A DNA stretch of 64,000 nt from Phymatolithon calcareum. Its lineage: Eukaryota; Rhodophyta; Florideophyceae; Hapalidiales. The stretch lies in the NCBI GenBank assembly GCA_977006965.1, contig OZ345373.1, positions 2,480,001-2,544,000 on the forward strand, read 5' to 3'. Numbering within the stretch: the stretch's first letter is position 1; each line of letters opens with the position of its first letter. Shown piece after piece: positions 20,811-31,525 of the stretch. The position numbers and the translations under genes are program-made. Below the pieces are notes generated by a model. That model was not told the origin of the DNA. It worked only from the letters and a program-made list of their open reading frames with translations, and ran no database searches.

Positions 20811-23245
20811 GGGGGAGTTGCGAAAGATGGATGTATCTGAAGAGCGGAGAGTTGCTGGAAACCTGTAAGAGGAAGTGCAGGTATCTCCAAATGAATGAAT
20901 CAGTCAGTCAGTCAGCTTCGGGCGTTTGCCTTAAGTCGGCGGGAGTACTGTATTCTGATATCTGTGCACTCGAGAAAGAGAAAGAAGGTTTCTCAATTAG
21001 TCACACTGGGGTGACTACAACGGCAGTTGTGGACCCCGGAGTTTAGGTTTCAAGAATTCGATTCTTCGCCGAGTCGTTCCCAAGTCGCGGGACACAGAAA
21101 TAGTCACGCGCTAGGAGCCGAAATTGCGCTCTGCAATAGTCTCATATGCCTTCGCCACCACGCTGCCAACGAGATCCAGAAAGCATGCACTTACTCGTCT
21201 GTGGATGGCAGCGACAGTGGAGAAGGGACAGCGATTGTCCACAAAAAGCATTACTTTAATACTGTACTTTTCTGGATAACCTTGAGAAGATCTGAGTTCC
21301 AGTTCAGATGATTATGGTTTGCTCACATGCAGCAGCTTCATCTCATTCCGAGTGATCCCGAGATCTCATTGCTGTTGTTCAGCTTCGACAAGTGCACTCC
21401 ACGTCTTCTCGTGCACTGGGAAAAGTGGGCAGCATGTAAGGCTTCTTTCTGATAGCGCAGTCTCATAGGTGTCGGAATTCTCTTGGTGCAAAACAAATGT
21501 CCGGGATAAGAGCCCAATTTTCGACTTGCAACGTCACATTGAGGCAAGAGCCCCAAAAAAGAAACAAGACCCACGAATTTTTCAAGTCTTGAATCAGCTG
21601 CTCGACTAGGTGGTGCGTAGATGAGATGTAATACTACGAAGGCACGATGTAATATGTGAAACATGACCGTGACGTCGATGACCAAACGAGGCTTTAAAAC
21701 CGATGTTGTTACCGTAAAGGTGGGACATTGATTCCACACCCTTCTGGTAGCGGCAATCTGCTGGTCAAAATTGCCGTCGGCTTTCGGGCGGTGCGATAAG
21801 ACCAAGAAAATTTCAGGAGACGAGCAGATCTAATGGGCAGTGTTTCCTTCCATGTGTTGGAAAATAGGAGATTTCTCGAATCAGTATCACCGACGAGCCA
21901 GGAAATGGAACGACCTGAGGTATTAGTAACGGGTTAGTTGTATTACGCTCGCAAGATTACCTACTGGAGTATTCCGTGAGGTTCTAGTCTGTGCATTTAC
22001 AACTCTGCCAGTTTCAACTTCACCTGTGGACGCCAAGCACAACTAATTCCCTTTGCATTGACGAGCCCTTTCTAAATCCGTTGACAATCACGGGTGGAGT
22101 TCTTCCATTGGAAAACACACCTAGCACAGTCGCAGGCCAGTATTATCAATTGGAATATCGCACTTACGAGCTTTTCCGTCCCCGACCCGTCCCATTACCT
22201 TCAACCAGTACTGCGTCGAGTGCCCAGACTGAGCAACGGTGACATCTTCTGCTTCCTCGAATTCGTCTCCCGGCATAACGTTTGCAGTACATCCACGCTG
22301 CATTTGAGAACATACGTTTACGATATACCTTCTTACTTTAAACTTATCCACCAGGTCTCTGAACGTGTCCTATTCTGTTAGAAAACAGAAAACACAAGCA
22401 ACCTCTGCTGCACTGTCAATGTGAATTCTGTCCACGCTTTCCGATGCATGGTGCAGTCGGTCATTTTGTAACTCAGTCCCACTCAAGGATGGATAAGGTT
22501 AGAGAAGCCAGCGATCATAGCCGGTCATTGGAATTGATCGGCTGATGCATCCGCTACTACTTCACACCTCGGAACACTAATCATTCTCGTGAACAGATAA
22601 CTAAGCGCTTGCTTCAAAAAATGGTCGATTGGACGGGCCGCCTGAACGCCCTTTCATTATGGCATTGGAGGGAAATGGTAATCTCATCTCCTGAAACAGT
22701 ATACTTGGAAAACCGACACGCTTTGCCGTACACACCCTTTCCCGCAGATGCAAGAAACGCGCATTTCTGTGCCAATCTCCGAGCATCTTGCTGATCGAAG
22801 CGCGCAGCATATGAGAGAACATCCAATAAGGCGGGAGCATTACCCTATGTCGAAGCTGACTCGGTGGCAAACAAAACTGGCCTCTTCCGAGCATAACTTG
22901 AGACCCAAATTCGGCTCGGCATCAGGAAATCTTCTGCAAAAACATCGATGGCCTCCATTTCCACACTTACAGTGGAGATTCATAACGAAAGACGTTCGAT
23001 ACCGTTAGACCACCAATGATGAATTAGATGGAGAATGAGTTTAGAGCAGCGCGTCTAGGTTTTCCGTGTCAGCTATGTCGCGGGGCAGTGCCATTTTGTC
23101 CCATAGCCCCAAGCCCTAGTTCCCGAGAGGACGATTTCGCCATATGCTAAAGGAAAGATCATCACCCACGTTCTTAGTTCGACCCTATCGCTCGTGCACA
23201 GGATCGCCGCAGTCGCCACTTCTTTAACACTCCCACAAACACTCG
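20811..23245. other. intergenic, no supportable gene
   Basis: ORFs of 60-155 codons are present (the longest, minus 21338-21805, is basic and without motifs). None has recognisable domains, and several overlap on opposite strands. No repeat boundaries were seen. Confidence 0.35.
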
Positions 23246-24430
23246 TTAGTGCTCATGCATGCCCTCAATCGCTGCGACAGTAGCCACGCCCAGAGCACCT
23301 GCGGCAACCGCAATCACGACGCGACCAACGAATGGAAAAAGTCCAACCTGTATCCTCTCCCCCTTCTTTGACCCTTTTACCGCCACATCCTCTGCGATAT
23401 CGTCGAGTACATCCGGCAGAATCGCAGTGAGCGCAAGGTATAGTAGTCCACCTGCCGCGAATGGCAAGATAGCCTCCCGTGCAGAGTTGCTCGCGACTCG
23501 GTCCGCCACAAGCGCTGTCGCTGTGCCGAGCACGGCCGTTCCCGCACAGGCAACATTGGCGACAAGTGCCCAACGTCGAGACCATCCAGCCCTAAGTAGT
23601 ATGGCAAAATCGCCAACCTCCTGTGGCAACTCATGCAGTAGCACCGCTAGAGTGGTCGCCACGCCTGCACGACGTGATGCAAGGTATGCGGCACCGATGG
23701 AGAGCCCGTCGCAAAAGTTGTGTAACGCATCTGCGGCGAGGTTCATACGTGCCGCGCGTTCACCACGCGAATCACCACGGGTCGATTTGTGCGCGTGTCC
23801 GCAGCTATCGCCGCTCATGCGCCGTGTTGCGGCGTCGAGCACGAAAAAGGAGGCAATTCCACATAGAAGGGCTCCCACACCGCCATTGAGAGACGAGTGT
23901 ACATGGCCTGCGTGTGTATCGGAGGATGCATAGAGAGTAGGAAGAAGATGAAGGGTGCAATCAGCGAGGAGTGCACCGGCTGCGAAGGGCAGCATGGGCT
24001 TAAGAAGAGTGCCCTGGAGTGGGAGAAGCACAATCGCAAAGAGTGACGCCACACCGGTTAGCGCTGAGGAGATCAATGCGGCTGCCCACAGTGGCGTGTT
24101 GGATATCGCCTCAACGCTCAGACGCGTGGCGGAGGCCTGTGCTCGAAGGGCGCGACAAGAGGCGGATGATGCGCTGCACGTCGCGCTGGTGTCTACGCTC
24201 GCATGGGCGTCTGGCGAGTGGTCATGAGCATGACCATGAGCATTGCTGTGGTCGTGGTGGGCGTGGCCCTCGACGACATTGTCGTGTTCATTGTCGTGAG
24301 GCGCTTCGCTATGGTCGTGGTTGTCATGCACTTGGTCATGGGCGTGGTCGTGGGCGTGGGATGATATAGAGATGCACAGAAGCAGAGCGATCAAGAGATA
24401 TAAAGCCCTAGCGCAAGGCAAGTTGAACAT
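23246..24430 (-). CDS. ZIP-family divalent metal transporter, LIV-1/ZIP7 (KE4)-like
   Basis: 394 residues from the ATG at 24430. This start is preferred over one 48 codons upstream because it opens directly with a signal peptide (FNLPCARALYLLIALLLCIS). Residues 25-78 are a His/Asp-rich luminal or extracellular region with repeated HDH/HAHDH, a probable zinc-binding tail. About eight membrane segments follow: 112-138, 144-163, 183-201, 236-252, 256-280, 285-310, 320-342 and 366-390. The signature helices are ALHNFCDGLSIG (236-247, HNxxDG) and HELPQEVGDFAIL (266-278, HExPxExGD), as in the ZIP7/KE4/Catsup group, which moves zinc or other divalent metals into the cytosol from the ER/Golgi or outside. 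A short His-containing loop (GHAHKS, 211-216) lies before the fourth helix. The gene is unbroken and clearly richer in GC than its surroundings, as expected of a working host gene. No introns are evident. Confidence 0.93.
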   Translation of the reverse strand: MFNLPCARALYLLIALLLCISISSHAHDHAHDQVHDNHDHSEAPHDNEHDNVVEGHAHHDHSNAHGHAHDHSPDAHASVDTSATCSASSASCRALRAQASATRLSVEAISNTPLWAAALISSALTGVASLFAIVLLPLQGTLLKPMLPFAAGALLADCTLHLLPTLYASSDTHAGHVHSSLNGGVGALLCGIASFFVLDAATRRMSGDSCGHAHKSTRGDSRGERAARMNLAADALHNFCDGLSIGAAYLASRRAGVATTLAVLLHELPQEVGDFAILLRAGWSRRWALVANVACAGTAVLGTATALVADRVASNSAREAILPFAAGGLLYLALTAILPDVLDDIAEDVAVKGSKKGERIQVGLFPFVGRVVIAVAAGALGVATVAAIEGMHEH

Positions 24431-27400
24431 CCTTTTCCAGCCCTCTACGTGGGCGCCAATACAGTACTGTCGTGGTGAGCACAAGTCAAAGCCAGCCCCC
24501 AGCGTCCCCCACGCGAAGAGATGACGTTTGAGTATGATAAGCTCAAAACTTGATTGAAAGTAGAAGGAATTCATTACAATACAAGCTCGCAGAATTTCGA
24601 ATTTTTTATTTAAAATTTTTCAACGTGCGTCGTTGATGTTACCATGAACCAAGGGAAAACGCAGATCTGCATTTTCGAGTCGAGTAGAGCAACACACTTG
24701 TGCCACAGTTGCAGTCCAGATACTGTAGGAGATTGCACAATTTGCAGTGAGCAATCGAGAAATGTTGATAGTTTGCTTTCGTTTTTCTGGTCAACGGCTT
24801 GTAGTAACTGTCGCTGGTGAAATTGTTTAGGCGAAGTACGTGATATTTTGCACTCCCAGTAATCTTTCTCCCTATCAAGAGGAAACAGTAAGTCGAGTTC
24901 TTTTGTCCTTTGACCATATTATGGAGCGCTGACGAATGCTTCCTGCAGGAATCTTGGCTTCATATTTATGGCCAGGGCCGTACGAGGCTATTTTCCTTGT
25001 GAGTCAGTATACCAACTAAGCTAAATGAAAAGAGTTTAATACCGGTTCTTTATTCTCACGTAGATGAAGCCTATAGCATTCATGTAAATATTGTTCTGTG
25101 CTAATTAACGTAAAGCTTCTTGCTGTCCGCAGTTAGACAACGGGACCATTTTGAGTATGCGGTAGACTTTCTTGGCAGCCTACATCCTGAGCGGGTTTGA
25201 TAGCAGCTTTTCAGTCTCGGCCCCGTACGCCAAATGCAATATGTTTCCCAGACCACACAATGCTCTGCGTGCAGAGTTATGGCCCAACCGAGGCTTCAAC
25301 CGTCTTCATCAGTTTACTGGAGCTTTTCAAGTTCGTAACCAATGTTGTAGAAATGCCTCTGTCCCTGTCATATTGTGTGCATCGACGTCCTGACAGAATA
25401 CAACCAGAGTGCATACACGCCGTGCATGCACGTTTTGAACCAAGCACGGGGTCTTATGCAGAGACCGTTTTACCAGCTGCTCGATATTCACTTGGTCCGC
25501 AGGCTTAACAAAGTCACCAGGTATAGCCCATGCAACCGCGAAAAGGAGAGAGATAGCAAGTCGTCCTTGAAACAAACCCATAATGTGTGATCAAAGCGCA
25601 TCGGATTCCTTCTGAGGGTGTTGGTTATCTGTCTGGACGAAATGCAGAATCCTTTATGCCTTCGTTGTCATGCAAGTAGAGCTAAAATAAACTGAGATGT
25701 GTAAAGAAGATAAGGAGAGGGCCTGAACGGACCGAACGGACCACAAGCGACAAAGGACAAAATTCCGGCGCGGGCGCCCGTGCCCGCGCCGGCGCAAGTG
25801 GCCGCAGCAGTAATGCTGCGCAACGCGATTCTTCTGACGGTAATTTCGTCGGAAATGGCTGGCGCTATCGCGAACGCGCTCGCCTGGGACTCGGCAAATC
25901 GAGAACTTGCCACGCTCGAAATCCTAGACCCAACCCCGCCGTCGCTGGATTTCCAAGAAATTTTGCGAATTTAAGCGGATTTGATACAGGCCGGTTATGA
26001 TAACCGATCCGGCTACACGTGCACCTGTGCGACACAGGAAGGAGCCAAGAGTTCAGTCAGGAATTTTTCCCCGCTACATTGCAGGGTTTTTTGAAATGAC
26101 AAGAGCTGTGCTCCGGCCTCCCCAGGGGAGAAGAATATCGCCTTCTGATAGTATGGTAGTACATGGATTCCGCCCTGTGTGGTGGGCCGCAACGCTCAAG
26201 GAAGCTGGTAGAGAAGACAGAAGGAAATGAAAGAAGGCAGAGAGATGATTAGCTACCATGAACGTCCTAAATGGTTTCCAACCCGGGCATCCCTTTGAAG
26301 GACGGCGAATGAAGAATGGCTGCGTGGCGATATGGATGTTAAGCTGGACCATGGTCTGCACCTTGTGCAGCTTGGACAGCTGTTGTGACATCAAGTACCA
26401 CTCGTATCTGTTAAGGTCTACTAGAGCCGTAAGGATGCGGAGTTGTTCCATCAGCTTCGAGAAATCCCGCAGTAAAAGAAAGAAAGAAGATGCCGTCAGC
26501 CAGTGGTGCTGCCCCATGATTTTCACGCGTGGGACAGAGTGTGCCATCTCAGTTTGGGCAAAGAACGTTGCCAACTATAACCAAAAGCTAGAAACGTTTC
26601 ACAAAAAACGCTTTTCTTCGAATAAATGCTAAGATGTAGAAGCCACTGTACCATGTTCCGTCCTAAGAACCATTACTTACTCCTGTTACGCGGATTTATG
26701 TGCCTAAACCACAAAGAGTTAATTGTGAGGATAGAGGCAGTTGACGCTAAAATGATAAAACTACCTCTTGCGTTGGGCAGACAATGTTCACCGCGAATGG
26801 AATTGCTGTAGCCCTCCACATGACCAATTTGATGCTCATTTAGGCAGAGGACTCGAACTCCTCTGCCATTCTATGTTTCTAGAATCTAACGTCAGGAATC
26901 GTAGTCATGAAAACAAATAGAAGGCTCAAACCCTCACGACACTCTCTGTTTGCAGAGTCTAACGCCATCGGCGGTAGCTATGATCTTTTCAATCTTGGCA
27001 AGATTTTCTACCGAAACTAGGAACCAGAGAACGTGATATTGCCGAAGACAAATGGTATAACATGCGCCCGTCTTTCATGATTGTGCCATCATGGAATTGT
27101 AATATGGCGTGGGACATAAAACCCTTAGAATTGGTAAACATTGTCGAAATGCCATTGCCATCCCTCATGCGCGAAGAATCGTCCGGTGTGCCTAGTGTCC
27201 AGGGCGAAAAAAAGATGATAACACGGATTTTCTCCTCTCAGCCGTTAACAGGAAATGGACAAAAGAACTTGCAGAACATCCATTGCGTTGTATGATTCTA
27301 CTACTCTCCCTTGTAGTCCAAAGGATTGCCATTTAAGCGCTAAAGCTGGAGAACTTCACTGCAGTACACTACTTGTGGTTTAGATATATCATCGAATGAA

Positions 27401-27662
27401 GCGTTAAAAATTCAATAATCTCGTCCAGAGACCAGCTAAGAACTGTTTTCTTTTATTCCAGAGTCTCAGTCCCCAAAAGACAGGGGGCATTTGAATGCTC
27501 TCTTAGCACGACAAGCTACCAGGTTTGGCCGTGATTAAGGCGGTCCCGAGAGTGTAGTGAAAGATGAAAACGATTCGTATGTTGCACTGGAATACGGACC
27601 AAAGCTTTTCAGAATTGCGAGGCCACTGCTGGTGTCAACGCGATTTGAAGGAATGTGAGAGC
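24431..27662. other. intergenic, no supportable gene; contains one tandem repeat pair
   Basis: ORFs up to about 165 codons (minus 26074-26574, plus 26258-26632) overlap each other on opposite strands and lack motifs. A short GC-rich patch (25770-25810) is dominated by GCGCC repeats. The tandem pair at 26851-26983 is listed separately. Confidence 0.35.
26851..26983 (-). repeat. tandem pair of about 82 bp with covarying hairpins, tRNA-like in part
   Basis: Two units (about 26851-26910 and 26932-26983) share the order TCATGACTACG/TCATAGCTACC, GACGTTAGA/GGCGTTAGA, a stem-loop, and GAGTTCGAG/GGGTTTGAG on the minus strand. The stem is ATTCT...AGAAT in one and ACTCT...AGAGT in the other, a compensatory change, with AAACA kept in both loops. 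The layout recalls an anticodon arm followed by a T-arm. The T-loop spacing and the acceptor stem do not fit a real tRNA. Confidence 0.5.
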
Positions 27663-28076
27663 TTACGTACTTCCTTCGAACTTACACTTGGACCAGCTTG
27701 AGTAGGTGACGGGGCCCCCAGGGGGAGAGCATCCGGAACGCGTTTGAATGCAGCGTCCCTGAGTGGGTGAATGACTGAGCCAGCAATAGGGATACCAGAC
27801 GTCGCAGCCTGTATCATTTACGCTCTGTTTCCGCACACTCGTCGTTTCCTTGTCGCTGTTCGGGCAAAGGTGACCCCAAAATACGCATAAGTCATTGACA
27901 CAAAACGAACATGGACGCGTGTCGATGAAGCACGTTCGTACAGTTGGATTCAAATTCGTCACGCGTACAGCCGCTCCGTCGATCTTGGCTTCTCCGGTGT
28001 ACTTCACGCCCGTCGGAACGGCCATTGTCGAGAGGAAGAGCGAGGAGAACACTATGCAAACATGAAAAAGAGCCAT
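27663..28076 (-). CDS. small secreted cysteine-rich protein (137 aa)
   Basis: The frame opens at 28076 with a clear signal peptide (ALFHVCIVFSSLFLSTMAVP), likely cut near residue 20. The mature part of about 117 residues holds ten cysteines in pattern-like pairs (CFIDTRPCSFCVNDLCVFWGHLC, then GC, YC, RC, GC, KC near the end), an even number that would suit five disulphides. It has no membrane anchor. I do not recognise the family. Such proteins are secreted to the wall or medium in many algae, fungi and oomycetes, but nothing here gives a function. It stands alone in a repeat-rich region and is uninterrupted. Confidence 0.7.
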   Translation of the reverse strand: MALFHVCIVFSSLFLSTMAVPTGVKYTGEAKIDGAAVRVTNLNPTVRTCFIDTRPCSFCVNDLCVFWGHLCPNSDKETTSVRKQSVNDTGCDVWYPYCWLSHSPTQGRCIQTRSGCSPPGGPVTYSSWSKCKFEGST

Positions 28077-30458
28077 TGTCGATTACGTCCGTCGTGGCTC
28101 AACGTTCACTGGAAAATGTTTGAATGGGATTGCGAGAATTCTCTCAAGCGCACTTAAGTACGCCTTAAACTGATGTCAGTGATAGATCCTTGCTGGCGCC
28201 AAAGCGAAGAGAATGAATTTGCCACGTTCGTCGGCTGATTTGCCTACACATTCGCTGCAAATAGCTTTCATTAACACCGGCCAATCACGCCTGTGCACCC
28301 TGCTCTCCAAAGCTCCCATTGCTTAGCTAGGAACATCACCAGACTGCTGGCTAAGTTTCCGGTGATGACCCCTACTGTCCTTTGCATAATGCGCAGCTGT
28401 AGTCGTTTTTTTAGGGAAAATTTGGCAGCTCGAGATGCAAGGGGAAACTATTGCCCTGATTGTACGCCCTCTTGAGGTGGAGACCAGCAGCGCGGCACAA
28501 CGCCGCATCGAGGAATACTGGAATTAATTCGGCCAGACAGTAGCCGAACAAGTAGAAAACCTCTAGAATGGAAGGTTGCCAACTTACTCCATCACGGGGG
28601 CACCGGGCACCACAATAAAATGAATAATTACGCCCTGATTGCAATTGTTTCGCGACGTGCACCAGCCCACCGGTCAGGCGCAATCTGAAGTAGGAAGATT
28701 TTGCCATTCCGTGAAAATGATGCTTCGTGCTACGTGTTCAGTGAGCTCACTACGTCACTATTCGCGAACGACTCACACAGTATTGTACTGTAATTCGATT
28801 ATATTTACTTCCGGAGGAAAATTTTTAAAAAACGTTTTACATTTGGCTGCATGATGCCGCCGAATATAAAAACTTTAAATCGAAAAACCATGGTTTTCTC
28901 GATCAGCAGAGAGCAGGCTCCAACGGAGTTCAGTAAGGCTTGCTTCCTTGCGTTTCAATCTATTTTCAAACGCAACTGACTTCGAAGGGATCGTTTTTCG
29001 AGAATTGCCAGGATTTCGACGTTGTGTTACGGATGGCCTTGGCAGATGGTACAATTACCTTACGAAGCAAAGTTGTGGTGAGCAGGTTTCCGCGTTGTGC
29101 ACACAAGGGGCGAGGGAAAAACGACCAAAACGACAGTACTAGTGATTATCAATGACAGTGATGCCGACAATTTGGTCTGCGCGCATGCTCGGTCGCAGCA
29201 TATTTTCAGAAGGTTGCGGCACTGCTTATGAGATGCGACTTGATAGTTTGATGGCACGGTTTCTAATTGCTCACCTTGACAAAATCTACTCTCCGCGCTT
29301 GCTTAGGTCTTCGGCATATTGGTGCGAGAAAGATGTAGCTTTGCTCGGATTAGTCCCGAATTCTGTATTGTCACTCGACATAATCTCTGCCGATTCAGTT
29401 GTTAGAGTTGAGTTTGCGGAAGCGCTTCTACAAAGGGGACTAACACTCTGCCTTCAAGATGATCCGTGCTTTGGGAGAGAGGTTAATCAATCTCTCTCAC
29501 CGGTAGGTTTTGGAGCGGTGTACATGAAATGATGGCTAAATCTACCTCGTCGGGGTGCCCAAAGGAACTCATTCGACTACTGGAGCTGAACAAAGGCCCC
29601 ACTCGTGTTGATGTACGCTTTTGAGATATGCTATCCTGTTTCAGTCCAAAACGAGAGTCAGGTACTTGAAGGTGTGCACGCAAGATTGATCCGTCTAAGA
29701 CGAGATTTGGCGTTTTCCACCGGAGCTCGTGCAGACTGTCCTAACAAGTCACAGAGAATGGTTCAGTGAGCTCCTTGTCCAGCAAATATCCTTGGTTTAT
29801 CCCGCAGTGGCGAATGCACCTTTGGCCACTCGCTGGTTCGCATAAGCAGCTGACATTCAAGACGCATGTAGAATCCAGTACGAACATATGGAGTCTATCA
29901 ATCGAACCCCTCAAAAAATAAGACTTCGCGAAGAATCTCCGGCTCTGACTGCTTCACAAATTGCTCTCGATTTTCTAATTTCGCAACAATGAGATGGTGT
30001 GCATATGCTTCAGGACGCACGGCCCTCGGCAAACGATACATTACGACCCGGCCAGCATAGCTCTGGATTGTTCTGCGCAGTCTATATGAGCTTTAAGAGA
30101 GCATGATCATGGGAGCAGGACCCTGATGATCGTGAGAGAATCCTATACTCAGCTTGCTATCGCCCAGTTGCGGAAATTCTGTAGCGACCTTTCCGTTCGC
30201 AGCTATGCAAAGGACAGAACGCCACATTGCCTGCACAGGGGTGGCACCAATTTCAATGTTACGGATTGGTCTTCGCTCGGGAATAGATCAGTTTTACTGG
30301 TCCACTTTCTTGTAACGAAATGTTTATTGCAATCGAGCTACGCCTTGCAGTAACAACAGCAATAAGAAGCGATCCTACAATAAGAGAAACAATATCTGTA
30401 GTACTAAGCCTCGAGATCAGCGTGCTCTTCGTCTTCCTGCAACGCTTGATGGACTCTA
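28077..30458. other. intergenic with a possible decayed gene on the + strand
   Basis: From about 28990 to 30110 the + strand has several protein-like pieces. The clearest is 29152-29532 (126 codons, with LLGLVPNSVLSLDIISADS and ALLQRGLTLCLQDD). Another reads PPELVQTVLTSHREWFSELL near 29720 and ACRIQYEHMESINRTPQ near 29870, broken by stops. I do not recognise a family, and the pieces may be unrelated. Confidence 0.3.
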
Positions 30459-30840
30459 TCAGATTTCGCCTTTGACAGACTGACCGTTCCAATATGCCTG
30501 ATTCACTTTGAGAAAGAATATGGACTCAAAAACGATAGGCGTCGTATCTTTGCGATTGTCAGTCAAAATGTTTTTGGCGATAGACCATAAACGTTCAACC
30601 TCGGCAACAGATCCCACTATAAAAATCACATCCCATGTACCGCGATTGAACCTCTGTAGATTCCTTGCGTTTCTTAATCAAACAATCAACCATACTCAGT
30701 GGTGCAGTTGATGCACTTTCAGTAGGTGATCCACTATCTTCAGCACACAGCAGGCTTTCACAGGCAGTTTTCTCTTCTTGTGTCATCTCCACATATGTAT
30801 TTTTGGCTCCGCTATGAGATAGATGCTCTGGAATACCCTT
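30459..30840 (-). pseudogene. hAT transposase C-terminal (dimerisation domain) relic
   Basis: The minus-strand translation near 30640-30459 reads DVIFIVGSVAEVERLWSIAK and then DNRKDTTPIVFESIFFLKVN, ending QAYWNG and a stop at 30459. This matches the C-terminal hAT dimerisation block (typically ...SAEVERLFSxAxxxLTxxRxxLxPxxFExLLFLKxNxxxW). Upstream, in a neighbouring frame (30792-30595), a low-complexity linker with MVDCLIKKRKESTEVQSRYM is typical of the region before that block. The catalytic core is not found nearby. A hairpin at 30920-30969 lies where it would be expected, so the element may have been interrupted or deleted. Confidence 0.75.
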
Positions 30841-30919
30841 AACACAAAACGTGGATCAGCTACTGTAGTACGTATTAAGAGTTGCGGAAACCCCTACTAG
30901 CGTGGACCTCTGCCATCTT

Positions 30920-30969
30920 CGTGGCACGGTAAGTGTTTCACCTTAGTAAGGTGACCTTACGGTGCCACG
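30920..30969. repeat. imperfect hairpin of about 50 bp
   Basis: CGTGGCAC-GGTAAG pairs with CTTACGGTGCCACG. An inner CACCTTAGTAAGGTG forms a second, nested palindrome. It may be a terminator-like fold or the scar of a small foldback insertion; no gene end is known here. Confidence 0.6.
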
Positions 30970-31525
30970 CAGCTCCATTGTCATCTCTGCATTCAGGAAT
31001 ATGAGTACGCAATAACTGCAGTAAGGGAATAGGGAATATGAAGTATTCATCGGGTTCGTACTCAGCAGTTTGGATACACTATCTATTGAATGGGCAGACG
31101 TTTGCCCTTGGTTTATACCATCCATAGTTATTACTCTGACTTAATTCCATCAAACGGCTAGAAAATTGGTGCTAACTACGGACAGGATTACACAAACGAG
31201 CCACTGTTTAATCGTTCGCCGCATGCCTCAGGTACATTGACACGGATGCTGAGTCTATGCCGAAAACATTGTACGCAGAAACGGCACCACGGATTGCAAT
31301 GGCGTCCAGAACGATGAATTCTGAATGGGTTTATCATATACAGTATAGTATTTATGGCGGACGCGATTTATCGATTTGTCCGCGACACATGGAGAACGGT
31401 AAACGAAATATTGCTCAATTCTCCTTTGTGGACAGGAGAGCGTTGATTGCAGAATGCATTTCCTCAGCTAAAAGAAGATGTGATCAAAAAATATTCTGCC
31501 CCTTCTGTAAGCGCAAAGTATTCAT

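Noticed and set aside
21338-21805. 155-codon minus-strand ORF
   Set aside because: No recognisable motif or secondary-structure pattern; a length possible by chance in this amount of sequence.
23259-23933. 224-codon ORF antisense to the ZIP transporter
   Set aside because: It mirrors the codons of the ZIP gene (GC-rich third positions open the opposite frame), has a Ser/Thr/Ala/Arg composition without motifs, and overlaps the conserved HExPxE region.
26074-26632. 166- and 124-codon ORFs on opposite strands
   Set aside because: They overlap each other, lack motifs, and neither has a composition like the accepted genes.
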